Source: Candidatus Gastranaerophilales bacterium
Lineage (GTDB): Bacteria; Cyanobacteriota; Vampirovibrionia; Gastranaerophilales; Gastranaerophilaceae
Length of the DNA stretch: 34,100 nucleotides
Assembly (NCBI GenBank): GCA_947588755.1
Contig: CANPZB010000015.1
Coordinates: 1 to 34,100, forward strand
Reading direction: 5' to 3'
In this document: piece by piece, positions 25,501 to 33,696 of the stretch
How positions within the stretch are numbered: position 1 is the first letter of the stretch
Layout: every line of letters begins with the position of its first letter
Made by a program: the position numbers and the translations under genes
The notes under the pieces: generated by a model
The model's database searches: none
Told to the model about the DNA's origin: nothing
What the model saw: the letters and a program-made list of their open reading frames with translations, nothing else

Positions 25501-26787
25501 AAGTACGTTTTTATGGTAAGTTTTCGGATTTATCGGAAAACTATACGGTACAATGGTGTCATTGTGGTTGTTAATTTCAAAAATATTATCGGGCGAAAGT
25601 TTATCGTATGATTTGATAAGTTTTTGCGGGTCAAGTTTGGATACGTCTTTAATTAAACGCTTGTCGTAAACCTGAATATAAGTGGGTTTTTTACGATTGT
25701 AAGATTTATTTTTTTTGTAAGTTATTTTTCCGTTTTCATAAGAATATATATATTCAGAGTTTACGACTCTGTGTGCGACATTGGAATTTCCTTTATCATC
25801 AGTCATATTTTTCCCGAAAATTCCGAGAGTAAAAGGGTCATTTTGCAGTGCGTATATTCTGAACCAGTAAAAATACGGAGATTTTTCGCCCCATTTTAAA
25901 ATGTGTTTAAAATGTATACCTTCAAGTCCTTCATTTACAAAAGCACCATCGGATACAAAGTTTATACCTTTTGCAAACATTTTTCTCTGCAAAGAAGCGT
26001 AATTATTGATGTTTCCCAGTGAAAGTGCAGTTTGGAAACAATTTTTGTTCCAGTATGAATGAGAAGTCAGGCTGTCGTCAGTAAAAATCGGAGTTGATAT
26101 AATTCTTGTAAAATTATCAAATTTGCCGTTTTCAACGTCTTTTTCGAGTCCGGCAAGCGAACCGCCCAACTTGTTAACGAGGTTTTTTACGGATTTTTTG
26201 GCTTCGGGAAGATTTTTGTTTGCCGTTATTTTTGTCGGCTCTTTGTCGTCATATACCCAGTTTACATTGTAATTGTCGGGTATAACAAGCATCATTGCTC
26301 CGCCCCGATTAACCTTCGACATTCCGGGGTAAACAACATTATATATTTCATAGCCCATACCGGTTTTGGTACGCTTGTCAATTATATTCCCCGCGTCTGT
26401 TCTGAAAAATGTGTTGCCGGGATTGTTTTTTTCAACAATTTTATAGTGATATGCAAAAGGCTTGTCCCCGTTTAGCCCGTAATCCGAAAGATTAATGTAA
26501 TTTTTCCCCGACGTAAGTTTAAAACCTTTTTCACCGTTATATGTTTCATCTCTGAATAACTTACGTTCATATTCTCTGGATGTTAATATATCGTTTATAT
26601 CCAAATATTTTGATTTTTTATCCTGTTTTACGTCATAAAACTCTACATAGCAGTCATATTTATTTTGGTCAAAAGGAAAATTAAATTCATATACGGTTTC
26701 ACCTTTATTGTCAGCCAAAGGTTTGTAACCTTCGAATTTTACATTGGTTCCGTATTGTTTTTGACCCGTATAAAAACTTACTTTCAC
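22528..26787 (-). CDS. Giant GH13 alpha-amylase-like protein
   Basis: 1419 residues from a GTG at 26787, chosen because CGGAG lies 8 nt upstream; a TTG at 26826 is less likely. There is no signal peptide. The N-terminal ~160 residues are beta-rich. GH13 signatures: region I FVSDGAFVNEGLEG near 280-292; region II GLDWRIDAAKD with nucleophile Asp ~834; region III YLTAEITA with acid/base Glu ~882; region IV AGNHD with Asp ~987; then LPGNPTLFSGDEAG. All three catalytic acids are present, but region I has NE where most members have NH. About 540 residues lie between regions I and II, where domain B is normally short. A cytoplasmic glycogen or oligosaccharide-acting enzyme is likely; its substrate is unknown. 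Confidence 0.8.
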   Translation of the reverse strand: MKVSFYTGQKQYGTNVKFEGYKPLADNKGETVYEFNFPFDQNKYDCYVEFYDVKQDKKSKYLDINDILTSREYERKLFRDETYNGEKGFKLTSGKNYINLSDYGLNGDKPFAYHYKIVEKNNPGNTFFRTDAGNIIDKRTKTGMGYEIYNVVYPGMSKVNRGGAMMLVIPDNYNVNWVYDDKEPTKITANKNLPEAKKSVKNLVNKLGGSLAGLEKDVENGKFDNFTRIISTPIFTDDSLTSHSYWNKNCFQTALSLGNINNYASLQRKMFAKGINFVSDGAFVNEGLEGIHFKHILKWGEKSPYFYWFRIYALQNDPFTLGIFGKNMTDDKGNSNVAHRVVNSEYIYSYENGKITYKKNKSYNRKKPTYIQVYDKRLIKDVSKLDPQKLIKSYDKLSPDNIFEINNHNDTIVPYSFPINPKTYHKNVLNLIEHNKKAKKPVKLDSFEATRMLTKFENFEFEEKFESGIETWDSNSDIIKLNYGFSHTDTKHLKQTLSTEERNEMIKLLKKKNIEVQDYAITSGQYWTRKTRQILLLNAAQNIKKSEVKTRKSSDNSESEAYLNMITDKCDNKIFPTQLKTLINKDIIKNVLNGDYNLKSLSENDIKYKDAVISGLMDMPLDSVEFGDDIAAVFSSPYLTKRAQDEKDIGISRYDFIKNKSAVDKEYKKTFEEMNNIYTNQMYNFANEILDKINKKHTSENPSSGLKDESGNLTDFGKYVIPLLTQEIAKFAVIKSLSPDAKFKTNDKGEIIYDYKKLKQLSLPEIGINADCPENEAEEIISQIRRHIEKISPKDKEELVDALAKSIKGTNAESFKFADMIIDRTQAGLDWRIDAAKDIVDLNSLRNRNNNFRQSWTSAINFWKKFNKTVLNENPNSYLTAEITAIYELVHKTNSPYTEEFPDFSEAERQFLNKTGITTKANYSNFYQDLANIFTKSSEDGSDYTIGDTKRMFNTLIGSLNGERKEFLYSASLPSVIYSYTMAGNHDLPRILHVLSTDMGLFYSDLTDKNNGEYRELAYRILNDRFDGKEIPDNEISKFNWSDVSSKAVAMGDALNRAFGDTLRKRYGENTPRQRELWEKISPSIADLSNGFYKGKHIEADSFGVNTFDKTIEAVIEQAEFAHGLKLNDDERRDLINDTFETIIEPSYRKFLAIMKYLVALPGNPTLFSGDEAGTTGYETKTKNIYLKNRSYIHNEWLDKNDKDFKGFLDEKKKALDMLLGFRKRPEMHALNDGAPFTLNLMQAHAYDKKTGQRSNTEITGILRQSSDGAMAISLLNPSGVHKDFSEEYEPSHIKLDSIDLSSGSRSNVRLGAAAGLTPGTIFANGYNKDEKYVVREFDGKYFIKRYYGQNRADGPIEFDDTVLVLYHMPGMTAGKCEEYKPNFKGRRILYNPQYHFVSKPYTTNKAVSLGERLSLKNV

Positions 26788-26909
26788 TGATAGACTCCGT
26801 ACTGCATTAAATATAATGCCTCTCAATAATTTTTTTTGCTTTAAAACCTTTTTTTGTAAAGAAATTTTTACATATTATTAACTGATTTAAGAAAAAAATA
26901 TCATTGTGA

Positions 26910-26944
26910 TTGCTATTTGATATTTAGTATCTATAATACTAAAT
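26910..26944 (+). promoter_or_regulatory. ahcY promoter overlapped by a perfect dyad
   Basis: -35-like TTGCTA (26910-26915), 16-bp spacer, -10 TATAAT (26932-26937). The -10 sits in the dyad ATTTAGTAT (26922-26930) / ATACTAAAT (26936-26944), a 9-bp perfect inverted repeat with a 5-bp spacer, the position expected for a repressor site. No known consensus was recognised. Confidence 0.6.
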
Positions 26945-26982
26945 GTATAGTAATATTATAGTTAAAATATAGGAGAAATTAA

Positions 26983-28251
<1,269 letters not shown>

Positions 28252-28252
28252 A

Positions 28253-29197
28253 CTAAAATTTCAGGATTTGTTTTATAACGTAAAAATACGATAAAAATAC
28301 TGTCAATGAGAATTTGGCAGTATTTTTTTTGCCGAACTTTTCTTCAAAATCCTTTCTTTTGGATTTAAGGAATTTTAAAGTTAACGGTCTGATTTTCATG
28401 TTATTTTTTATATTTAAAACAGTGGTAAAATCATTATTGTAACGTTTATTTCCGCAAACAAAAGTCGAATGCCCCGAATTCATGTTGTGCCTTCTGTATC
28501 CTGCTAAAGGTAAATATATTATTGCCGAACCGCCTATGAGGTTTGCAAGGTTAAACAAAAATTTATCGGGACAAATTCTCCAGTCCTGCGGTGTCGGATA
28601 TGAGAGCAAAATTTCTATTGAGGATTTTCTGAACATTGCCGAACTTGAAGGCGACCACCACCAGCCCCCGAAAGGTGCTGATTTTATATCGAGAATTTTG
28701 TAGTCAATTTCATCGGGAACAAAATCCATAATGCTGTCCAAACTTTTTGCGGGAAATGATTTTTGCTTTTGCGGAGATGATACCGAATACATCGTATGAA
28801 TTTCATCATTTTCGCCTATTTCAAAAATCTGAGATGACGTAAATGCGACAGATGTGGATAAATGTACTCTCAAATGCGTGTTAGCATAGTCTTTTACGAT
28901 TATGTCATCGCTGTCTATAAAGCTTATAAATTGCCCGTTTGCTTCTTTAAGCCCCGTTTGAAACGCTTTTAATTGCCCGTAATTATATTCATGTTCTGTT
29001 AATTTTATATTCAAATCCCGATTTTCCGATATAAATTTTTTAATTAACTCAACGGAATTGTCACTTGACTTGTCGTCAACGACTATGATTTCAATATTTT
29101 TGTAAGTCTGTGATTTTATGCTTTCCAGAGTTTTCAGAATATATTTTTCATAGTTGTAAGAAGTTACGACAAAAGTAACCAGAGGCATCTCAGGCAT
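28253..29197 (-). CDS. Family 2 glycosyltransferase
   Basis: 314 residues from the ATG at 29197, preferred to an upstream ATG at 29227 because AAAGGAG lies 9 nt before it. GT-A fold: PLVTFVVTSYNYEKYILKTL, IIVVDDKSSDNS (nucleotide-binding Asp) and FISFIDSDD (metal-binding DxD-type motif). GGWWWSPSSSAMFRKS follows in the acceptor part. It probably adds a sugar to a surface glycan; donor and acceptor are unknown. Its start overlaps the stop of the DUF475 gene by 8 nt (ATGCCTGA), so it is the last gene of the minus-strand operon. Confidence 0.9.
   Translation of the reverse strand: MPEMPLVTFVVTSYNYEKYILKTLESIKSQTYKNIEIIVVDDKSSDNSVELIKKFISENRDLNIKLTEHEYNYGQLKAFQTGLKEANGQFISFIDSDDIIVKDYANTHLRVHLSTSVAFTSSQIFEIGENDEIHTMYSVSSPQKQKSFPAKSLDSIMDFVPDEIDYKILDIKSAPFGGWWWSPSSSAMFRKSSIEILLSYPTPQDWRICPDKFLFNLANLIGGSAIIYLPLAGYRRHNMNSGHSTFVCGNKRYNNDFTTVLNIKNNMKIRPLTLKFLKSKRKDFEEKFGKKNTAKFSLTVFLSYFYVIKQILKF
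28293..28330 (+). terminator. Terminator of ahcY inside the 3' end of the convergent GT2 gene
   Basis: AAAAATACTGTCAA (28293-28306) pairs with TTTGGCAGTATTTTT (28313-28327; one G-T pair), followed by T to 28330. It lies within the coding end of the minus-strand glycosyltransferase gene. Confidence 0.7.
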
Positions 29198-30266
29198 TGA
29201 TATCGCTCCTTTGGTTTTGTTCGGCAAGAAGTCTGTCTCTTTTTTTGTTATAAAGAATTGACGAAAATAATGCTGACAATATAAATACCAAACCTATAAT
29301 TCCCGTCAGAACTTCAGGTACTTCTCTTACTGCGGAAACAAGCATAAGACAGGATAAAGCACCTATTGCCCAGTGTGCTCCATGTTCAAGATACATAAAT
29401 TTTGTTAATGTCTTTTTGTCAACGAGCATTACCGTTAAAGAGCGTACAAACATTGCACCTATCGCAAGACCAATGGTTATTATTATAATATCTTTACTTA
29501 AGGCAAATGCACCAAGAACCCCGTCCAAGGAAAACGATGCATCAATTAATTCCAGATATATAAAGCTTACCAAACCTGAACATTTTGCACACTCGCCTAA
29601 TTTTGCCATTTGCATCTGCTCATGTTTTTCAAGATAATGCGTAAAACCGTCAATCGCCAAATATGTAATTATTCCAAAAATTCCTGAAATCAGAATGTTT
29701 GTTTTTGTATCGGCAGGTATAAAATGTTGCGTAAACAAAAGTAAAATCAGTGATATAACTATTTCTATGCCCTTTATATTATCAAGATGCGACAACCAAT
29801 TTTCAAGCGGTTTTATCCAGTGTATTGTTTTTTCGGTGTCAAAAAAGTAATTAAGAAACAGCATCATCAAAAACATTCCGCCGAAAGTAACAATGGGAGC
29901 GTGTGTTAAATGCAAATAATGTGCATACTGTGCCGAATCGCTAAGGGCAATTTTAGTAACCTGAATCATACTTATACGGGCAAAAATCGACACAACGAGT
30001 ACGGGGAACAAAAATCTCATTCCGAATACTGCAATTGCAATACCCCACGTAAGAAATCTTTTTTGCCATATTTTAGCCATTTTCTCAAGTTTCATTGCGT
30101 TAACAACGGCATTATCAAAAGACAGGCTTACTTCCAAAATACCTAAGACCAACGCTATAAAAATACACGCAATACCGCTTCCCGCAATGTTATGTTCTCC
30201 CCAAAGATATGCAAGTGTTAAGCCTATTGCCGTTACTATATAAGAACCTGTAAAATACTTTAACAT
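29190..30266 (-). CDS. DUF475/TerC-superfamily integral membrane protein
   Basis: 358 residues with about nine transmembrane helices. It begins MLKYFTGSYIVTAIGLTLAY. Two acidic membrane motifs of the TerC superfamily are seen: EVSLSFDNAVVNA near 46-58 and ELIDASFSLDGVLGAFALS near 237-255, where the Asp residues probably bind a cation. A cytosolic loop with CAKC lies between them. Relatives (TerC, Alx, YkoY) handle metal ions such as manganese, some loading secreted enzymes; transport here is inferred. It sits 16 nt after folD and overlaps GT2. Confidence 0.85.
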   Translation of the reverse strand: MLKYFTGSYIVTAIGLTLAYLWGEHNIAGSGIACIFIALVLGILEVSLSFDNAVVNAMKLEKMAKIWQKRFLTWGIAIAVFGMRFLFPVLVVSIFARISMIQVTKIALSDSAQYAHYLHLTHAPIVTFGGMFLMMLFLNYFFDTEKTIHWIKPLENWLSHLDNIKGIEIVISLILLLFTQHFIPADTKTNILISGIFGIITYLAIDGFTHYLEKHEQMQMAKLGECAKCSGLVSFIYLELIDASFSLDGVLGAFALSKDIIIITIGLAIGAMFVRSLTVMLVDKKTLTKFMYLEHGAHWAIGALSCLMLVSAVREVPEVLTGIIGLVFILSALFSSILYNKKRDRLLAEQNQRSDINA

Positions 30267-30282
30267 ATATTCTCTCCCGAGT

Positions 30283-31128
30283 TTATTTATTGTTCAAACT
30301 TTTTTCATATAATTCAACCGTATTCAGCATTAAAGAAATTATCGTCATTGGACCGACCCCGCCAGGAACAGGCGAAATGTAAGATATATCGGGATAGACA
30401 TCGCTAAAATCAACATCCCCGCGTGTTTTTCCGTTTTCATCTTTAAATATGCCGACATCAATGACTACACTGCCTTTTTTTACCATACCTTTTTTAATAA
30501 TGTCATGACCGGTTGCGGATATTAATATATCTGCCGTTTTTGTTATTTGTTCAAGATTTTTTGTATAACTGTGACATAAAGTTACGGTAGCATTGTTATT
30601 TAACATCATCATTGCAAGCGGTTTACCTGCAATGTTTGAACGTCCGACAATTACGACATGTTTTCCCTCTAATGTAATATTATATTCTTTTAACAGCAAA
30701 AGAATTCCTTTCGGAGTACAAGGGTATACAAAAGGTTCTTCCCCGCTGAAAAGTTTGCCCGAATTGTAAAACGTAAATCCGTCAACATCTTTTTGCGGAT
30801 TAATTGCGTCAATAATTTTAAATTTGTCAATATGCGGGGGCAGAGGAAGCTGTACCAAAATCGCGTTAACATTGTCATTATTATTTAATTCATTTATTTT
30901 ATTTATTATAACTTCTTGCGGAGTATCTATGTCATAATGAATAATTTCCGAGTGAATACCGAGTTTTTCAGCGGTTTTTTTCTTATTATTTACATATAAA
31001 ATACTCGCAGGATTATCACCGACAAGAATTACGGACAGTCCCGGTTTTTTATCAAAACCGTCAACCTTTACCTTTAACTGTTGTAACAGCTTTTCCTTTA
31101 AAGCTTTTCCATCCAATGTTACGGTCAT
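30283..31128 (-). CDS. folD: Bifunctional methylene-THF dehydrogenase / methenyl-THF cyclohydrolase
   Basis: 281 residues, normal length. Interconverts 5,10-methylene-, methenyl- and 10-formyl-THF with NADP, supplying C1 units. The catalytic Tyr/Lys region is seen as SILYVNNKKKTAEKLGI; QLPLPPHID and PQKDVDGF form the folate site. VVIVGRSNIAGKPLAMMML is the nucleotide-binding loop, and SPVPGGVGPMTI the family signature. It lies one base downstream of the CooC-like stop, so it is tightly coupled in the operon. Confidence 0.97.
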   Translation of the reverse strand: MTVTLDGKALKEKLLQQLKVKVDGFDKKPGLSVILVGDNPASILYVNNKKKTAEKLGIHSEIIHYDIDTPQEVIINKINELNNNDNVNAILVQLPLPPHIDKFKIIDAINPQKDVDGFTFYNSGKLFSGEEPFVYPCTPKGILLLLKEYNITLEGKHVVIVGRSNIAGKPLAMMMLNNNATVTLCHSYTKNLEQITKTADILISATGHDIIKKGMVKKGSVVIDVGIFKDENGKTRGDVDFSDVYPDISYISPVPGGVGPMTIISLMLNTVELYEKSLNNK

Positions 31129-31129
31129 T

Positions 31130-31888
31130 CTACACCTGCTCTCTTGTTTGAGGAAGATTTAACCTGAAATAAAATTGTTTTATTGAATTTTGTATCTGAT
31201 TTGATTCTTTTGATACGGAATTTTCTTTAAGTCCTTCATCGAAAGGAATTACCCCGAGAACATCCAAATCGTATTTTTTTAATAAATCATAAACCGATGT
31301 AATATCATTGCCTTCCACTTTGTTGATTACAACACCTATTTGTCCGCCCGCAGCGTATTTTGAGCTGAATTCTTCTATTCTTTTGGCAAGATGAGCACTT
31401 TCATCAGTCGGATTTGCGATTATCAATGTGGTATCAATATCCGTATCTACAAGCTGATTAAGGTATTTCAGGTCAAATTCGCAATCAAAAATAACTATAT
31501 CATAACGTTCTATAAGCTTAAGAACAGCATCATTAATTTGTCCCGTAATCGGGCATCTGCAATCTTTTGAGCCTACAAACCATGAAACTACCAAATCAAC
31601 ATTATTTCCAATCGGAACAACAATATCTTCCATAGCCCACTCAACAAATTCCTGTTTTGACATTCCTTCGGGAATTCCGGTTTTATATTCGTGTTTACCG
31701 CTTCTTATGCCGTATATTGTTTGTCTGACATCAAGACCGAAACTGTGTCCGAGTTCTCCCGCCAAATCATTATCAAACAACAAAACGGATTTTTCGGGGA
31801 AATATTCCTGAAAAATTCTTAAAAAAGCTTTTGTTATTGTTGTTTTACCGCTTCCGCCCTTACCTGTTATCGCAAGTTTAATTGTCAA
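31130..31888 (-). CDS. CooC/AcsF-like metal-insertion ATPase (MinD/ParA superfamily)
   Basis: 252 residues. The deviant Walker A is AITGKGGSGKTTITKAF (residues ~6-22), with switch-like DNDLAGELG, Walker B VIFDCEFD and IIANPTDES. Cys110-x-Cys112 (SKDCRCPITG) matches the CxC motif by which CooC proteins bind metal between subunits while maturing the nickel site of CO dehydrogenase. No CODH gene is visible here, so the client is unknown. The start is a TTG at 31888 overlapping the stop of the MetE/UROD-like gene as TTGA, with AAAGG 8 nt upstream. The N-terminus, beginning just before the P-loop, supports this start. Confidence 0.85.
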   Translation of the reverse strand: MTIKLAITGKGGSGKTTITKAFLRIFQEYFPEKSVLLFDNDLAGELGHSFGLDVRQTIYGIRSGKHEYKTGIPEGMSKQEFVEWAMEDIVVPIGNNVDLVVSWFVGSKDCRCPITGQINDAVLKLIERYDIVIFDCEFDLKYLNQLVDTDIDTTLIIANPTDESAHLAKRIEEFSSKYAAGGQIGVVINKVEGNDITSVYDLLKKYDLDVLGVIPFDEGLKENSVSKESNQIQNSIKQFYFRLNLPQTREQV

Positions 31889-32967
31889 ATGGAATACCTT
31901 TCTCTCAATTTTTTTGATAGTTCTCCGGTTAAACTCATTGCTTTTCTTGCAAGTTCTTCACTTAGCGAACCCGCACCGCAAGACGGTGTTATTAATGAGT
32001 TATCTGTTATAAGTTTCTCATTAATTCCTTTATTAGTCAAATATTTTACGGCTTTGTTAAATACTTCGGTCAAACTTTCCAAATCGGCATTTGCGAGAAC
32101 TTCCGCATCAAGAGTAGGTACGACTCCCCAGGCAATTTTTCCTCCGTTTTGCAAAAATTTGTCAACGTCCTTTGCGAACAAACTCAAATTTTGTGCATAG
32201 CAAAATGCATCAAGGTTTATAATATCTACTCCCGTTTCCAGAGGAATTCTCCAGTCGCATTTCCCGCAACAGTGAATTGCACTGACTGCTCCTGCTGATT
32301 TTATTGCCGAGACTATTTCTTTCAGCATTTCAATAACTTCGGTTTCCGTAATTGTAATATATGCCGAAGTTCCCAGTTGGGAAATAGTCGGTTCATCAAT
32401 AAATATTATGGGTTTGGTGGTTTTGTTTGCCGATTTAATTTTATCAATTTGCCATAAAGCCTTAATTATAAGCGTTTTTATGATAATTTCACGGAGTGTT
32501 TCGTCATATATGGCAGATTTTCCCTGACTGTCGTTTAATGAACATGACAGAGTAAAAGGTCCTACAATTTGTGCTTTTGCGTAATCGGGTTTTGTTTCCT
32601 TAATAATATTTAAAAATTCGGGAAAAGCACAGGAGTTATTTGTACTAATCCTGTATTTGTCAGGAACATGTTTTTGCGGGTCGGTGATAATATTTTCGTA
32701 ATCAATACAAAATTCCTCCAAATCCTGAAAGAATTTTTCGCTTTCCGTTTCAAGCAGAATATTCCCGTTATCGTTAAAAAACGAAGGCATGTTTTCCAAA
32801 TACTGGATAATCATATCTTCGTTTTTATTTACTTTAGCCAGTTGGGGGCAAAAAGGGATTTCCTTGAAAAACTCTTTTACAAGGTTCATTGCTTCTTGTG
32901 CATTTTTATGCGGAAGTGAACCTATTGCAAGGCATTGAAGTTTTAAATCAGAGTTTTTCGGTTCCAT
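31885..32967 (-). CDS. UROD/MetE-like methyltransferase (core-MetE type)
   Basis: 360 residues, a single-barrel protein of the uroporphyrinogen decarboxylase/cobalamin-independent methionine synthase superfamily, far shorter than MetE (~755). N-terminal GSLPHKNAQEAM; QIVGPFTLSCSL; IFIDEPTIS; then AIHCCGKCDW, giving an H-x-C pair (His232, Cys234); and TPSCGAGSL (Cys330), which resembles the MetE zinc ligands. Core MetE proteins in anaerobes are folate-independent methionine synthases taking methyl groups from corrinoid proteins; methanol or methylamine corrinoid methyltransferases share this fold too. Its operon mates CooC-like and FolD favour a C1 role. The exact methyl donor cannot be read. 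It begins 8 nt after the rplI stop. Confidence 0.8.
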   Translation of the reverse strand: MEPKNSDLKLQCLAIGSLPHKNAQEAMNLVKEFFKEIPFCPQLAKVNKNEDMIIQYLENMPSFFNDNGNILLETESEKFFQDLEEFCIDYENIITDPQKHVPDKYRISTNNSCAFPEFLNIIKETKPDYAKAQIVGPFTLSCSLNDSQGKSAIYDETLREIIIKTLIIKALWQIDKIKSANKTTKPIIFIDEPTISQLGTSAYITITETEVIEMLKEIVSAIKSAGAVSAIHCCGKCDWRIPLETGVDIINLDAFCYAQNLSLFAKDVDKFLQNGGKIAWGVVPTLDAEVLANADLESLTEVFNKAVKYLTNKGINEKLITDNSLITPSCGAGSLSEELARKAMSLTGELSKKLRERYSI

Positions 32968-32975
32968 TTATGTCC

Positions 32976-33479
32976 TTACTGATTTTCTTCGACTGTTTCG
33001 GTTTCTTCTTCTACTGATTCTTTAACGATTTCGGAAGCCGTAACTACCACCGTAAGTTCAGCCTTAACTTTTGAAGTAAGTTTTATGAGCATTTTATATT
33101 CACCGATTTTGTTAATAGGTGCACTCAAAGAAACATTTTTTCTGTCAATTTCAATACCTGACTTAGCATGTAATTCTTCGGTCAATTTTTTGGTTGTGAT
33201 AGTACCGAATAATTTGCCTGATTCACCTGCTTTAGCTGTTAATTCAAGCTTGGCAAGTTCTTCAATTTTCTTGGCTGTTTCCAAAGCTTGTGCATGGAGT
33301 TTTTCTTGTTTAGCTTTAATTCTTGCGATATTTTGTTCTCTGTTTTTCAAAGCACCTTCCGTTGCGATTTCCGCCACGGAATTCGGAAGCAAAAAGTTTC
33401 TTGCATAACCGTCTTTTACGTTAACTATATCGCCTGCTTCACCCAGATTTTGAACATCTTTTCTTAATATAACTTGCAT
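32976..33479 (-). CDS. rplI: Ribosomal protein bL9
   Basis: 167 residues. The N-terminal rRNA-binding domain is textbook (MQVILRKDVQNLGEAGDIVN, VKDGYARNFLLP), a long connecting helix follows (NREQNIARIKAKQEKLHAQA), then the C-terminal domain (GKLFGTITTKKLTEEL). The tail SVEEETETVEENQ is an acidic extension beyond the usual ~150 residues. SD AAGGAG lies 7 nt before the ATG. It is the first gene of the six-gene operon and so may link C1/envelope genes to growth rate. Confidence 0.97.
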   Translation of the reverse strand: MQVILRKDVQNLGEAGDIVNVKDGYARNFLLPNSVAEIATEGALKNREQNIARIKAKQEKLHAQALETAKKIEELAKLELTAKAGESGKLFGTITTKKLTEELHAKSGIEIDRKNVSLSAPINKIGEYKMLIKLTSKVKAELTVVVTASEIVKESVEEETETVEENQ

Positions 33480-33560
33480 TGTAATTCTCCTTTTCTATTT
33501 ATATTTCGCTATAGACAAATGCTATAACAAACAAAATTTATTGTCGATAGTTTTTTGCAT

Positions 33561-33611
33561 AATGTAAAGTTAAAGACTTTTCTTGACAAAACTTAAAGAA
33601 AATGTTAGAAT
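33561..33611. promoter_or_regulatory. Back-to-back promoters sharing their -35 region
   Basis: Plus strand: TTGACA (33583-33588), 17-bp spacer, TAGAAT (33606-33611), directed at the short ORF at 33652. Minus strand: TTGTCA (33589-33584), 17-bp spacer, TACATT (33566-33561), directed at rplI. The two -35 boxes overlap by five bases, so they should compete for polymerase. Confidence 0.65.
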
Positions 33612-33651
33612 TCGTTTGTAAATGGGAATAATAGAAATAGGGGGTCATGAA

Positions 33652-33696
33652 ATGGCAGACGCAGAGATTAAAAACGGACAAGTGGGGGGGGGGTAA
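33652..33696 (+). CDS. Short ORF (14 codons) ended at a G10 tract; possibly a frame-shifted gene start
   Basis: ATG with AGGGGG seven bases upstream and a near-consensus sigma-70 promoter. Product MADAEIKNGQV followed by GGG and TAA. The glycines come from a run of ten G (33684-33693). Adding one G would put the ORF in a frame with no stop from 33693 to the window edge (about 150 codons in all), through repeat island 3. It could be a phase-variable gene, a homopolymer error in an intact gene, a decayed gene or a leader peptide. The start signals are too good to dismiss; the product is unknown. Confidence 0.4.
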   Translation: MADAEIKNGQVGGG

